A program made the position numbers and the translations under genes. 64,000 nt of DNA from Azohydromonas australica DSM 1124. Its GTDB lineage: Bacteria; Pseudomonadota; Gammaproteobacteria; Burkholderiales; Burkholderiaceae_C. Below, piece after piece: positions 37,256-45,795 of the stretch. A model generated the notes under the pieces. The model did no database searches, was not told where the DNA came from, and saw only the letters and a list, made by a program, of their open reading frames with translations. The stretch covers positions 33,714 through 97,713 of the forward strand of contig NZ_KE387216.1 in the NCBI RefSeq assembly GCF_000430725.1. The letters are read 5' to 3'. The number at the start of each line of letters is the position of its first letter. The first letter of the stretch is position 1.

Positions 37256-38755
37256 ATGGACGCCGCTCCCCTGGACCGTCCCTACCACCGGCTGGAGGCG
37301 TTGCCGCGCAGCCTGTGGCTGCCGGCCCTGATCACCAGCGCCGGCGAGCGCAGCCGGCGGCTGGCCGACGCCCGCACCTGGCTCGACAGCCTGGGCGCCG
37401 GCGCGCTGCCGCCGCCACAGGCGGACTTCGGCGACGCCGTGGCCGTCGAGCCGCTGCGCCGTGTGGTGGGCGAGCTGGGGCTGGCCGGACTGGCGCGTGG
37501 CGTGCCGGCGCTGGCCGAGCAGGTGCTGCGCACGCTGCTGTGGCACCTGGACCGCATCGTCGATCACCAGCCGCGGCTGTCGCGCGCGGAGGCCATCGCC
37601 CGCGTGGCGGAGGACTTCCGGGCCGAGTGGCAACTGGAGAGCGCGGGTCTGGAAGAGCACCTGGCGCTGCTGCGCAGCCTGGGCGACCTGGGTCACATGC
37701 GCTGGGATGAGCTGCACGGGCAGCTGCACTCGCGCTCCTGGCAGGCCGCGCGCAAGGCCAGCGAGTGGCTGCAGCAGCTGCCGGCGCTGGTGGCGCTGGT
37801 GCGGCGCCTGGGCCGTGCCGAGCGCAGCGCCGCGGCGCTCGCGCCACAGTCGCGCGAGAGCGCCTGCGACGCCCCGCCGCTGGCGCTGCGCGCCATCGAA
37901 ACGCGGCTGCCCGATGCGCCGGGCGAGATCGTCGGCGTGCGCTTCTCGTCGCGGCCCGAGCGCATGCTCGCCAGCGAGGCGGTGATGCTGCACCACCCGG
38001 TACTCAAGAAGCTCTGGCGCGCGCGCCATGCCGAGGCGCGGCTGCTGAGCTGGGAGACGCAGGCCGTGCTCACCGACTGGCGCCCGGACCGGCACGCGCC
38101 GCCGCACCGGCGCAGCGCCCAGGCCGAGCCGGAGCCGCTGGAGCGCGGGCCGATCATCCTGTGCCTGGACACCTCGGGCTCCATGCGCGGCGCGCCGGAG
38201 AACATCGCCAAGGCCGTGGCTATCGCCGCGCTGCGCGCTGCCCACGAGCAGCGCCGTGCCTGCAAGCTCATCGCCTTCGGAGGCCCGGACGAGGTGCTGG
38301 AGCGCGACCTGGGCGCCGATGCCGCCGGGCTGCGCGCGCTGCTGGAGCTCATGGGCCAGAGCTTCGACGGCGGCACCGACATCCAGACGCCCATCGAGCG
38401 CGCCATCAAGCGCGTGCACGAGGCGCGCTGGCACCAGGCCGACGTGCTGCTGGTGAGCGACGGCGAGTTTGGCTGCGTGCCGCACACGCTGCAGCGGCTG
38501 GACGAGGCGCAGCGCCGCTTCGGGCTGCGCGTGCAGGGCGTGCTGGTGGGTGACCGCGAAACGATGGGCCTGCTGGAGGTCTGCGACGACATCCACTGGG
38601 TGCGCGACTGGCGCCGCTACGCCGACGCGGCCGAGGGCGGCGACGGCCGCGGCTTCTCGCCCGTGCACAGCAAGAGCCTCACGGCGCTGTACTTCCCCAA
38701 CGCCCTGTCGCAGCGCGCGGCACGGCATGCCCCCTCCGCAGGAAACAACGAATGA
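37256..38755 (+). CDS. viaA: VWA-domain protein, partner of the MoxR ATPase (ViaA-like)
   Basis: 499 residues. The C-terminal third is a von Willebrand A domain with an intact MIDAS (LDTSGSM, Asp near residue 304; DGGTDIQTPIERA; LLVSDGEFG). The N-terminal two thirds are helical and Arg/Ala/Leu-rich, as in ViaA. In characterised MoxR-VWA pairs the VWA protein delivers substrates and uses MIDAS-bound Mg2+. The stop overlaps the start of a DUF364 gene (ATGA), which ties a third protein to the pair. Confidence 0.8.
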   Translation: MDAAPLDRPYHRLEALPRSLWLPALITSAGERSRRLADARTWLDSLGAGALPPPQADFGDAVAVEPLRRVVGELGLAGLARGVPALAEQVLRTLLWHLDRIVDHQPRLSRAEAIARVAEDFRAEWQLESAGLEEHLALLRSLGDLGHMRWDELHGQLHSRSWQAARKASEWLQQLPALVALVRRLGRAERSAAALAPQSRESACDAPPLALRAIETRLPDAPGEIVGVRFSSRPERMLASEAVMLHHPVLKKLWRARHAEARLLSWETQAVLTDWRPDRHAPPHRRSAQAEPEPLERGPIILCLDTSGSMRGAPENIAKAVAIAALRAAHEQRRACKLIAFGGPDEVLERDLGADAAGLRALLELMGQSFDGGTDIQTPIERAIKRVHEARWHQADVLLVSDGEFGCVPHTLQRLDEAQRRFGLRVQGVLVGDRETMGLLEVCDDIHWVRDWRRYADAAEGGDGRGFSPVHSKSLTALYFPNALSQRAARHAPSAGNNE

Positions 38756-39597
38756 GCTACGCTGACGACGCCCTGTCCCTGGTCCAAGCCCTGGCCGACC
38801 TGGGCCCGCTGCCGCGCGTGCACGCGCTGCACCTGCCGCCGCCGCCGGCCCCCGATGCCCTGCGCGGCGAATTCGCGGCGCTGGAGCTGGAGGACGGCAC
38901 GCTGGGCCTGTCCTACGTGCTGCTGGGCGACACATGGGCGCGGCTGCACGGGCAGGTGAATACCGCCGCGCTGGCCGGCGGCGACGCCCTGGCCCTGGCG
39001 CGCTGCTACGCCGAGGCGGACCCGATCCGGCGCACGCTGGGCTTCGCGGCGCTCAACGCGCTCACGCGCTGGCTCTTCGACCGTGCCGGCTTCGAGCCCC
39101 CGGCCAGCGGCGACTCGCTGGGCGCGCTGGACCCGCAGCCCGGCGAGACGGTGGGCATGGTCGGCTATTTCACGCCGCTGATCCCGCGCATCACGGCCCG
39201 CGGCGCGCGCGTGCTGGTGGTCGAACTGCGCGCTGACCTGGCCGGCGAGCGCGAGGGCGTGCGCGTCACGCTGGACCCGGCCGAGCTGGCCGGCTGCGCC
39301 AAGGTGCTGTGCACTGGCACGCTGCTGCTCAACGACACGCTGGACGCGACGCTGGCGCACTGCCGCCACGCGCGGGCGCTGGCGATGGTGGGGCCCAGCG
39401 TCGGCTGCCCGCCCGATCCGCTGTTCGCGCGCGGCCTCACGTTGCTGGGCGGCAGCTGGGTCAGCGACAGTGCCGCCTACGTGCAGGCGCTGTGCGCGGG
39501 AACGTCCACCGGCGGCTTCGCCCGCAAGTTCTCGCTGGCGCCGCGGGACTATCCGGGCTGGCCGGCGCTGCTGGCGAGCGCGCGGCGCGGCGGCTGA
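38752..39597 (+). CDS. DUF4213/DUF364 putative heavy-metal chelation protein
   Basis: 281 residues. The N-terminal ~110 residues resemble DUF4213 (LSYVLLGDT). The rest is the Rossmann-like DUF364 domain: TVGMVGYFTPLIPRI, VLCTGTLLLNDTLDATL, MVGPSVGCPPDPLFARG. DUF364 is annotated as a putative heavy-metal chelation domain and is often found near molybdenum, cobalt or iron cofactor genes. Coupled to the MoxR/VWA pair by an ATGA overlap, it suggests a metallocofactor insertion function for the three-gene unit. Function is not experimentally known. Confidence 0.7.
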   Translation: MSYADDALSLVQALADLGPLPRVHALHLPPPPAPDALRGEFAALELEDGTLGLSYVLLGDTWARLHGQVNTAALAGGDALALARCYAEADPIRRTLGFAALNALTRWLFDRAGFEPPASGDSLGALDPQPGETVGMVGYFTPLIPRITARGARVLVVELRADLAGEREGVRVTLDPAELAGCAKVLCTGTLLLNDTLDATLAHCRHARALAMVGPSVGCPPDPLFARGLTLLGGSWVSDSAAYVQALCAGTSTGGFARKFSLAPRDYPGWPALLASARRGG

Positions 39598-39604
39598 GGC
39601 ACGG

Positions 39605-39979
39605 TCACTGCGCCTGGCGGCGCGGACGCCAGTGGCGCAGCGGGCGCGGCGCGTGCGACATCAGGCCCGAGACCGCCAGCACCAGCCAGAACAGCAGTGG
39701 CGCCACGGCCGGGTCCAGCGCCATCCAGGCCACCGCGGCCAGCTTCAGCAGTACCACCACGCCGGCGAGCTCGCCCAGGTGGATGCGCGTGTCCGCCAGC
39801 TCGGCCACGAACAGCGCCAGCCCGGTGAGCAGCGTCACGGCCGCGCCGATGCGCAGCGGCAGCGGCGCGCCCAGCAGCGCAGCCCCCAGCAGCACCAGGC
39901 CGGCGATGTGCGCGCAGCGCAGCACGATGGCGATCCAGCGCCGCCAGGCGGGAGGTTTGGGAGCAGGCACGCGATTCAT
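39605..39979 (-). CDS. Small integral membrane protein, unknown function
   Basis: 124 residues from the ATG at 39979 (MNRVPAPKPP); longer starts at 40009 and 40102 are possible but look less natural. Four hydrophobic segments are visible (AIVLRCAHIAGLVLLGAALLG, IGAAVTLLTGLALFVA, LAGVVVLLKLAAVAWMAL, LLFWLVLAVSGLM) with positively charged ends. Converges on the DUF364 gene (seven bases apart). No family was recognised. Confidence 0.55.
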   Translation of the reverse strand: MNRVPAPKPPAWRRWIAIVLRCAHIAGLVLLGAALLGAPLPLRIGAAVTLLTGLALFVAELADTRIHLGELAGVVVLLKLAAVAWMALDPAVAPLLFWLVLAVSGLMSHAPRPLRHWRPRRQAQ

Positions 39980-40565
39980 GGACCGCGATTGTGGCTGCGT
40001 CGCCATGAGAGGCCCCGCGGCACCGGCGGCCGATTTACCGATCCGCTGACCAATTCCCGGAAATTCGTGAAACAATGGGGCGTTTGTTGAATGTCCCCAC
40101 ACCCAGCCCGTACCTCGGGCCGCCGGCCGGGACGGTGTTGAAAGTGGAAGTTGTTCGAGTGTGGATTCAAGCCCTAAGGCGCTGAATCGGCATCAAGTTC
40201 TGTATCGTGAGATTGGCATCGCCTCGCGAAGCTGGCCGTCAATTGCAGTCCGGCAGCCGCGCACAGGATGCAATCAATAACGGGAATCCATGTTGCGGAA
40301 ACAGTCCTCCCCACCTTGGCGGTATGCTGAAGGCACCGTGTACGTATCGGACGGGCATGCCGTCCCGTTCATATGTGTGCTCGCGGGTACGACAAGGCAC
40401 AGGTCAGGGGTTTGCGAATGCCTTTACCCTCGGTAGTCTGGCCAGGGGTGAGAATGCAGTGCGATAACCAGAAAAACTAACAAGGAACCTCCATAACCTT
40501 GCAAGACTTACCGCAGCCTTGGCAGGGTTCAGGGTGGATCTTCATTTGATCTTTGAGCGAGAGAT
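39980..40565. other. Gene-free stretch before the H-NS-like gene
   Basis: Nearly 590 bases without a convincing coding region. Structures seen are a hairpin GGACGG-GCATG-CCGTCC near 40349-40365 and the short inverted pair CAAGG/CCTTG at about 40482-40502. The 3' part should carry the promoter and leader of the H-NS-like gene; no consensus -35/-10 pair was clear. Confidence 0.35.
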
Positions 40566-40811
40566 ATGGCAGCAGTAGAGCAAACCGGTTGGGTCAAGCC
40601 GCAGCGGGCCCCCACGTACGACGAAATCATGGTGCGCATTGGCGAGTTGCGCAGCGAATTGCAGGAGCTGGAGCAACAGGCCAGCGACATGCGCGAGGCC
40701 ACCAGGCTCGAAGCCCTGGTGAAGATCCGCAACATCATGCGGGCGCAGCAGCTCACCATTGAGGACATCCTGCCGGAGCTGCGCCGCCCGGTGCGCGCCG
40801 GCCGCGACTGA
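40566..40811 (+). CDS. H-NS-like protein with oligomerisation domain only
   Basis: 81 residues. PTYDEIMVRIGELRSELQEL and EALVKIRNIMRAQQLTIEDI match the N-terminal coiled-coil/oligomerisation part of Burkholderiales H-NS-family proteins. The C-terminal DNA-binding signature (TGATWSGRGRxP-like) is absent, and the gene ends 28 bases before a terminator, with no DNA-binding motif in another frame there. Full-length relatives usually have 90-110 residues with that domain. It may form mixed oligomers with full-length H-NS and antagonise it, as truncated H-NS proteins do elsewhere; this is inference. Confidence 0.65.
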   Translation: MAAVEQTGWVKPQRAPTYDEIMVRIGELRSELQELEQQASDMREATRLEALVKIRNIMRAQQLTIEDILPELRRPVRAGRD

Positions 40812-40838
40812 GGCCGCATTCCGCGCCGCGGGTCCAAA

Positions 40839-40860
40839 CCCGTTATCTGCGGGCTTTTTC
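40839..40860 (+). terminator. Intrinsic terminator after the H-NS-like gene
   Basis: CCCG (40839-40842) and CGGG (40850-40853) with a seven-base loop, followed by CTTTTT. The stem is short. A competing hairpin CGGGT/ACCCG (40829-40833 and 40838-40842) uses the same 5' arm. Confidence 0.5.
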
Positions 40861-40924
40861 ATTTGCAAACGGCGACTTGAAATCTTGCCCGGCATAAAGG
40901 AGCGGACTGCCGAGGAGCCGCTTC

Positions 40925-42172
40925 ATGAAAATCGCCGTGTTTGCCCGTATTCCGGTCCGCCGCTGGGTCGCCATGTTGCTGGCGTTTACGGTTTGGCACG
41001 CCGCGGCCCAGGATATGGAACCCGAAGCCGCCAGCCTGCATTGGGTCGGCACCTGGAGTGCAGCGCCGCAGCAACCCTGGTACAACGGGGCACCACTGGC
41101 GAGCGGGTTTTACAGGCAGACCTTGCGTGAAATCGTTCACGTGAGTATCGGCGGCAGCCGCGTGCGCGTGCGCTTTACGAATGCCCATGGCCAAGCGCCG
41201 CTGCAAATTGGCGCGGCCCATGTCGCGTTGCGCAGCAGCGGCGCGGCGACCATGCCCGGCTCGGACCGTGCGCTGGCTTTCGGCGGCAAATCCAGCGTCA
41301 CCATCGCGCCCGGGGCGGCGGTGCTGAGCGACCCGGTGAATCTCGACGTGCCGCCACGCAGTGACCTCGCCGTAAGCATTTACTTGCCCGTGGCCACCGG
41401 CCTGCCCACGCTGCATTTCCGGTCGCGGCAAACCAATTACGTATCGCCCAAGGGCAATTTCACCAGCGCGGCCAGCATGCCGGTGGCGTCCACCACGGTG
41501 TGCGCCGACCAGTTCGCGAACCGGGTTTGCACCTCGCCCTGGTATTTCCTGGCGGGCGTGGACGTGCGGGCCCCCGCCGGCGTCGGCGCCGTCGTGGCGC
41601 TGGGCGACTCCATCACGGCCGGGGCGGGCACCAACACCGACACCAACCGCCGCTGGCCCGACGTGCTGGCGCGGCGGCTGCTCAACCAGGGCCCGGTGAC
41701 GGGCGTGCTCAACCAGGGCATCGGCGGGAACGCGATCTGGAGCTCGGAGCTGGGCCCCAGCGCGCTGGCCCGTTTCGACCGCGACGTGCTGGCCACCTCG
41801 GGCTCGCGCTTCGTCATCGTGCTGCTGGGCATCAACGACCTGATCGACGGCACTTCGGCCGCGCGCGTCATCTCCGGGCTGCAGCAGCTCGCCACCCGGA
41901 CGCAGGCCGCCGGGCTCAAGGTCTACGGCGGCACGCTCACGCCCTTCCAGCGCGGCTCCGACACGCTGGAGGCGCAGCGCCAGGCCGTGAACCGCTGGAT
42001 CCGCACCAGCGGCGCCTTCGATGCCGTGATCGACTTCGACGCCGTGCTGCGCGACCCGGCCTTGCCACGGCGCATGCGCCCCCTCTACGACAGCGGCGAC
42101 ACGCTGCACCCCAACGCCGCCGGCTACGAGGCCATGGCGGGCGCGATCGACCTGTCGCTGTTCAGGCCCTGA
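40925..42172 (+). CDS. Secreted SGNH/GDSL-family hydrolase
   Basis: 415 residues with a signal peptide (WVAMLLAFTVWHAAAQ, cleavage after AAA). All SGNH blocks are present: GDSIT (block I, nucleophile Ser), GIGGNAI (block II), GIND (block III) and the Asp/His pair DTLHPNA (block V). An N-terminal ~190-residue extension (GTWSAAPQQPW, VRVRFTNAHG) is typical of the larger GDSL esterases. Ester hydrolysis outside the cytoplasm is expected; substrate unknown. GAGGAG precedes the start. Confidence 0.85.
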   Translation: MKIAVFARIPVRRWVAMLLAFTVWHAAAQDMEPEAASLHWVGTWSAAPQQPWYNGAPLASGFYRQTLREIVHVSIGGSRVRVRFTNAHGQAPLQIGAAHVALRSSGAATMPGSDRALAFGGKSSVTIAPGAAVLSDPVNLDVPPRSDLAVSIYLPVATGLPTLHFRSRQTNYVSPKGNFTSAASMPVASTTVCADQFANRVCTSPWYFLAGVDVRAPAGVGAVVALGDSITAGAGTNTDTNRRWPDVLARRLLNQGPVTGVLNQGIGGNAIWSSELGPSALARFDRDVLATSGSRFVIVLLGINDLIDGTSAARVISGLQQLATRTQAAGLKVYGGTLTPFQRGSDTLEAQRQAVNRWIRTSGAFDAVIDFDAVLRDPALPRRMRPLYDSGDTLHPNAAGYEAMAGAIDLSLFRP

Positions 42173-42230
42173 AGGCGCATTTCAGCGCGCGCCCGACGGG
42201 CGCTTTGCAATCCCCTGTTACGATGGCCCG

Positions 42231-42344
42231 ATGATTTCCGCTTCCCGCCTTTCGCGACGCCGTGCCGCGGACCGACGCCGGTCCCGCAAGCCGTGGCGCG
42301 TTCGTGCGAAGCGTGGGGTGAGGTCCGAAGCAGCGGACCGCTAG
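42231..42344 (+). CDS. Putative Arg-rich leader peptide upstream of the ArgD-like gene
   Basis: 37 codons from ATG 42231 to TAG 42342-42344, too short for normal gene finding. Thirteen of 37 residues are arginine, with two runs of three consecutive Arg codons (42255-42263 and 42273-42281). This is the pattern of a leader peptide that senses charged tRNA-Arg. It lies just before an intrinsic terminator and an arginine-biosynthesis-type aminotransferase gene. No good ribosome binding site is seen, and G+C-rich DNA easily yields Arg-rich frames, so it may be chance. Confidence 0.4.
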   Translation: MISASRLSRRRAADRRRSRKPWRVRAKRGVRSEAADR

Positions 42345-42403
42345 CAGTCCCCCAGGCAGTTCCCCCGACCAGGCCACGGCTCACCCCCGTGGCCTTTTTC
42401 TTT
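42290..42403 (+). promoter_or_regulatory. Candidate attenuator: terminator and competing antiterminator before the ArgD-like gene
   Basis: GCCGTGGC at 42290-42297 is fully complementary to GCCACGGC at 42373-42380. The latter contains most of the 5' arm of the downstream terminator hairpin, so the two structures exclude each other. A further stable hairpin GGTCCG/CGGACC is at 42322-42339. Gene start and ribosome site follow within 30 bases of the T-run. This layout is that of transcription attenuation. Confidence 0.5.
42371..42403 (+). terminator. Strong intrinsic terminator upstream of the ArgD-like gene
   Basis: AGGCCACGG (42371-42379) pairs with CCGTGGCCT (42387-42395), with a seven-base loop, and is followed by a T-rich tract to 42403. 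It may end transcription from the SGNH hydrolase gene, serve as an attenuator for the next gene, or both. Confidence 0.75.
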
Positions 42404-42424
42404 GTCCCGTCCGACCTGAAGGAG

Positions 42425-43621
42425 ATGCCCGTGCAAGCTCAAACCCCCTCGTCCACCGCCAGCCTGATGCCGGTGGCGCCCCGTCCCGAGACGCTTTTCG
42501 TCCGTGGCGAAGGCGCGTTCCTGTTCGACAGCGAGGGCCGCCGCTACCTCGACTGGGTGCAGGGCTGGGCCGTCAACGGCCTGGGCCACTCGCCCGCGCC
42601 GGTGGTGAAGGCGCTGGCCGAGCAGGCGGCGACGCTGATCAACCCGAGCCCGGCCTTCTTCAACCCGCGTGCCATCGAGCTGGCGGACCTGCTCACCGCG
42701 CACAGCTGCTTCGACCACGTGTTCTTCGCCAGCTCCGGCGCCGAGGCCAACGAGGGCGCGATCAAGCTGGCGCGCAAGTGGGGCCAGCTGCACAAGCAGG
42801 GCGCCTTCGAGATCATCACCTTCGCCGATGCCTTCCACGGCCGCACGCTGGCCACCATGTCGGCCAGCGGCAAGCCCGGCTGGGACCGGCTCTTCGCGCC
42901 GCAGGTCGAGGGCTTCCCCAAGGCCCGCTACAACGACATCGACTCCGTGCGCGCCCTGGTCGGCGAGCGCACCGTGGCGGTGATGCTGGAGCCGGTGCTG
43001 GGCGAGGCTGGCGTGTTCCCGGCCAGCACGGCCTTCATGCGGGCGCTGCGCGCGCTGTGCGACGAGGCCGGGCTGCTGCTGATCGTGGACGAGGTGCAGA
43101 CCGGGTGCGGACGCACCGGGCCGCTGTTCGCCTACCAGCGCCACGGCATCGAGCCCGACATCATGACCCTGGGCAAGGGCCTGGGCGGCGGCGTGCCGTT
43201 GTCGGCGCTGCTGGCCAAGCGCGCGGTCTCGTGCTTCGCCCCGGGCGACCAGGGCGGCACCTACTGCGGCAACCCCCTGGCCTGTGCCGCCGGCAAGGCG
43301 GTGCTGGAGACGCTGCTGGCACCGGGCTTCCTCGAGGCCAGCCAGGCCGTCGGCGAGCGGCTGGCGCAGGAACTGCGGGCGCTGTCGGCCGAGCTGGGCC
43401 TGGGCGCCGTGCGCGGCCACGGGCTGCTGCTGGCGCTGGAGCTGGGCGATCTGCCGTCGGCGCAGGTGGTGGCGCTGGCGCGCGAGCGGGGCCTGCTGAT
43501 CAACGGCCCGCGCCCGAACTGCCTGCGCTTCATGCCGGCGCTCAACACGACGGCCGAGGAAATCCAGCTGGGGCTGGAGCTGCTGCGGCAGGTGCTGGAG
43601 GCGGTGAGGGCAGAGGGCTGA
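42425..43621 (+). CDS. argD: Class III aminotransferase, acetylornithine aminotransferase-like
   Basis: 398 residues from ATG 42425. AAGGAG ends directly at that ATG, while a GTG at 42431 has ideal spacing (six bases) and may be the true start. Hallmarks: PLP-binding FASSGAEANEGAIKLAR, TFADAFHGRT, the Asp in LLIVDEVQTGCGRTG and the Schiff-base lysine in TLGKGLGGGVPL. Best fit is N-acetylornithine/succinyl-ornithine-type aminotransferase in arginine synthesis, but other omega-aminotransferases share these motifs. It is preceded by the candidate Arg-rich leader and attenuator. Confidence 0.75.
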   Translation: MPVQAQTPSSTASLMPVAPRPETLFVRGEGAFLFDSEGRRYLDWVQGWAVNGLGHSPAPVVKALAEQAATLINPSPAFFNPRAIELADLLTAHSCFDHVFFASSGAEANEGAIKLARKWGQLHKQGAFEIITFADAFHGRTLATMSASGKPGWDRLFAPQVEGFPKARYNDIDSVRALVGERTVAVMLEPVLGEAGVFPASTAFMRALRALCDEAGLLLIVDEVQTGCGRTGPLFAYQRHGIEPDIMTLGKGLGGGVPLSALLAKRAVSCFAPGDQGGTYCGNPLACAAGKAVLETLLAPGFLEASQAVGERLAQELRALSAELGLGAVRGHGLLLALELGDLPSAQVVALARERGLLINGPRPNCLRFMPALNTTAEEIQLGLELLRQVLEAVRAEG

Positions 43622-43689
43622 GGTGCACTGGGGTGCGGGGAAACTTCCAGGCCGCGGCATCTCGTGAGCCAAGCCGTTTCGCCCCCTGA

Positions 43690-43842
43690 TTCGTCACTCC
43701 CGCGAAGGCGGGAGTCCAGGCGGTCCCCAAGCCGCCTGCAGCAGATTGGGCTGAACGCCAGGGCTTGGGTCCTGGTTCGCTGCACCCAGGCTTCGTGCTG
43801 ACGTGGGGCCGCCTGGATTCCCGCCTGCGCGGGAATGACGAA
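43690..43842. repeat. 153-bp palindromic element with 34-bp inverted ends (MITE/REP-like)
   Basis: The left end (43690-43723) and right end (43809-43842) are inverted repeats, 34 bases with only three mismatches. Each arm holds its own internal stem (CCCGC..GCGGG) and the tip TTCGTCA(C/T)TCCCGCG. The middle has no gene. This looks like a non-autonomous repeat of the kind dispersed in many betaproteobacterial genomes. It lies between the argD-like gene and the arsenic operon. Confidence 0.7.
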
Positions 43843-43962
43843 CTAGTGGAGCGGCCACCTGTGCTTCGTCCTGCAGAAATGCCTCGACTTTTCTTGGACA
43901 GCACTGCGCCTGCGCATGCATGACGAAGCCGTTGCCAAGGCAGCGCAGCTTTCAGCCAGCGC

Positions 43963-45765
43963 TCAACCGCTTCCCTCCCGTCCCGCTTCTCCCTCCACCA
44001 GCCCCCGCAGCGCCTCCACCCCGATCGGCGGCTGCGGGCGCCACGGCACGACGCAGGTGCGCTGCGCCAGGCCGCCTGCCACGCGGCGCAGCTGCGCCAG
44101 CTCGCCGGCAACGCGGGCGCGCAGCACCGGCGAGGTGGTGCCCGAGGCGGCCAGGCTGCGGTTGACGATCCAGGCGAAGGGCTCGATGCGGGCGCGCCGC
44201 AGGTCCTCCTGCAGCGCCGCCGCCTCCGACACCGGCGTGGTCTCCGGCAGCGTGACCAGCACCACGCGGGTGTAGTCCGGGTCCTGCAGCCGCATCAGCG
44301 GCGTCACCAGGCGCGTCGTGCCGCTGCCCTCGAAGTCGCGCAGCATCTGCCGGTGGTACGCCCCCGTGGCGTCCATCAGCAGCAGCGTGTGGCCGGTGGG
44401 CGCGGTGTCCAGGATCACGAAGGCGCTGCGCGCCTCGGACACGATGCGCGAGAAGGCGTGGAACACCGCCACCTCCTCGGTGCAGGGCGAGCGCAGGTCC
44501 TCCAGCATCAGCGCGCGTGCCGCCTCGTCCAGGCCCCGGCCCTTGGAGGCCATCACCTTGTCGACGTAGCGCTGCGTCTCCGCCTGCGGGTCGATGCGGT
44601 CCACGCGCAGGCCCGGCACTTCGCCGTCCAGCGTCGCGGCCAGGTGCGCGGCCGGGTCGGTGGTGGAGAGGTGCACCGACTTGCCGCGCCCGGCCAGGGC
44701 CACGGCCAGCGCGGCGGCGATGGTCGTCTTGCCCACGCCGCCCTTGCCCATGACCATCACCAGCGCATGCGGCTGGCGCGCCAGCTCGTCCACCAGCGCG
44801 TCCAGCGGCTGCACGCCGGGCAGGTTCGCCACGCCCTCGGCGGCGCCGTCGCGCACGGGCACCGGCGGTGCGCCGTCGTCGAGCAGGGCGCGCAGCGCCG
44901 GCAGCCCCACCATGTCGAAGCCGCGCAGCGGCACCAGCGTGCGCGGCAGCCCGCGCAGGCCGTCGGGCAGCGCGTCCAGCGCCGCCTGCTGCCGGACCTG
45001 CCAGGCGGCGGCCACCGCGTCGTCGCCGGGCGCCTCGGCCAGCACGCCGTTGACCATCAACCACTGGTTGGCCAGGCCCAGCGCCAGCAGCTCCGAGCGG
45101 CTGCGCGCGGCCTCCTTCAGCGCCGGCGCGTCCGGCCGCGTCACCAGCACCACGCGCGTGCGCTGCGCATCGGCCAGCGCCTGCATCGCCTCGCGAAAGC
45201 GCGCCTCCTGCATCTTCAGCCCCGAGTGCGGACCCAGGCAGGAGGCGCCGCGGTCGTTGCCCTCCAGGAAGCCGGTCCAGGCCTTGGGCAGGCTCAGCAG
45301 CCGCAGCGTGTGGCCGGTGGGGGCGGTGTCGAAGATCACGTGGTCGAAGCCCTCGGCGTCGCCGGCGAGCAGGCCCACGAACTCGTCGAAGGCCGCGATC
45401 TCGGTGGTGCAGGCGCCCGAGAGCTGCTCGCGTACCGTGCCGCGCTCGGCGTCGCTGCTGCCGGGCGCCATCTGCGCGATCACGCGCGCGCGGTAGGCCT
45501 CGGCGGCAGCCTCGGGGTCGATGTTCAGGGCCTGCAGCCCCGGCGCGCCTTCGACGGGCCGGGGCCGCCGTCCCAGCGGCGTGCCCAGCATCTCGTCGAG
45601 GTTGGAGGCCGGGTCGGTGCTGACCAGCAGCACGCGGCGGCCCGCGTCGGACAGCGCCAGCGCGCAGGCGCAGGCCAGCGAGGTCTTGCCCACGCCGCCC
45701 TTGCCGGTGAAGAACAGGAAGCGCGGCGCGTCCCGCAGCAGCGCCAGGGAATCGGTCCAGGCCAT
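43963..45765 (-). CDS. arsA: Arsenite-stimulated efflux ATPase ArsA
   Basis: 600 residues in two homologous halves, the usual ArsA size. Walker A GKGGVGKT occurs at 21-28 and again at 340-347. Each half has the DTAPTGHTLRLL/DTAPTGHTLLLM signature. Cysteines in the metalloid-site positions are present (GACTTEIA, GASCLGPH, SPCTEEVAVF). It energises arsenite export, here probably with Acr3 rather than ArsB. It is the last gene of the ars operon, starting about 30 bases after the MFS gene. Confidence 0.9.
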   Translation of the reverse strand: MAWTDSLALLRDAPRFLFFTGKGGVGKTSLACACALALSDAGRRVLLVSTDPASNLDEMLGTPLGRRPRPVEGAPGLQALNIDPEAAAEAYRARVIAQMAPGSSDAERGTVREQLSGACTTEIAAFDEFVGLLAGDAEGFDHVIFDTAPTGHTLRLLSLPKAWTGFLEGNDRGASCLGPHSGLKMQEARFREAMQALADAQRTRVVLVTRPDAPALKEAARSRSELLALGLANQWLMVNGVLAEAPGDDAVAAAWQVRQQAALDALPDGLRGLPRTLVPLRGFDMVGLPALRALLDDGAPPVPVRDGAAEGVANLPGVQPLDALVDELARQPHALVMVMGKGGVGKTTIAAALAVALAGRGKSVHLSTTDPAAHLAATLDGEVPGLRVDRIDPQAETQRYVDKVMASKGRGLDEAARALMLEDLRSPCTEEVAVFHAFSRIVSEARSAFVILDTAPTGHTLLLMDATGAYHRQMLRDFEGSGTTRLVTPLMRLQDPDYTRVVLVTLPETTPVSEAAALQEDLRRARIEPFAWIVNRSLAASGTTSPVLRARVAGELAQLRRVAGGLAQRTCVVPWRPQPPIGVEALRGLVEGEAGREGSG

Positions 45766-45795
45766 GGTGAAGCTTCTCCCGTGGTGAAGGTCTCG

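Noticed and set aside
42301-42370. Possible small SRP RNA (AGGTCCGAAGCAGC resembles the conserved core)
   Set aside because: The GGAA tetraloop and the symmetric internal loop of SRP RNA are missing; the leader/attenuator reading fits better.
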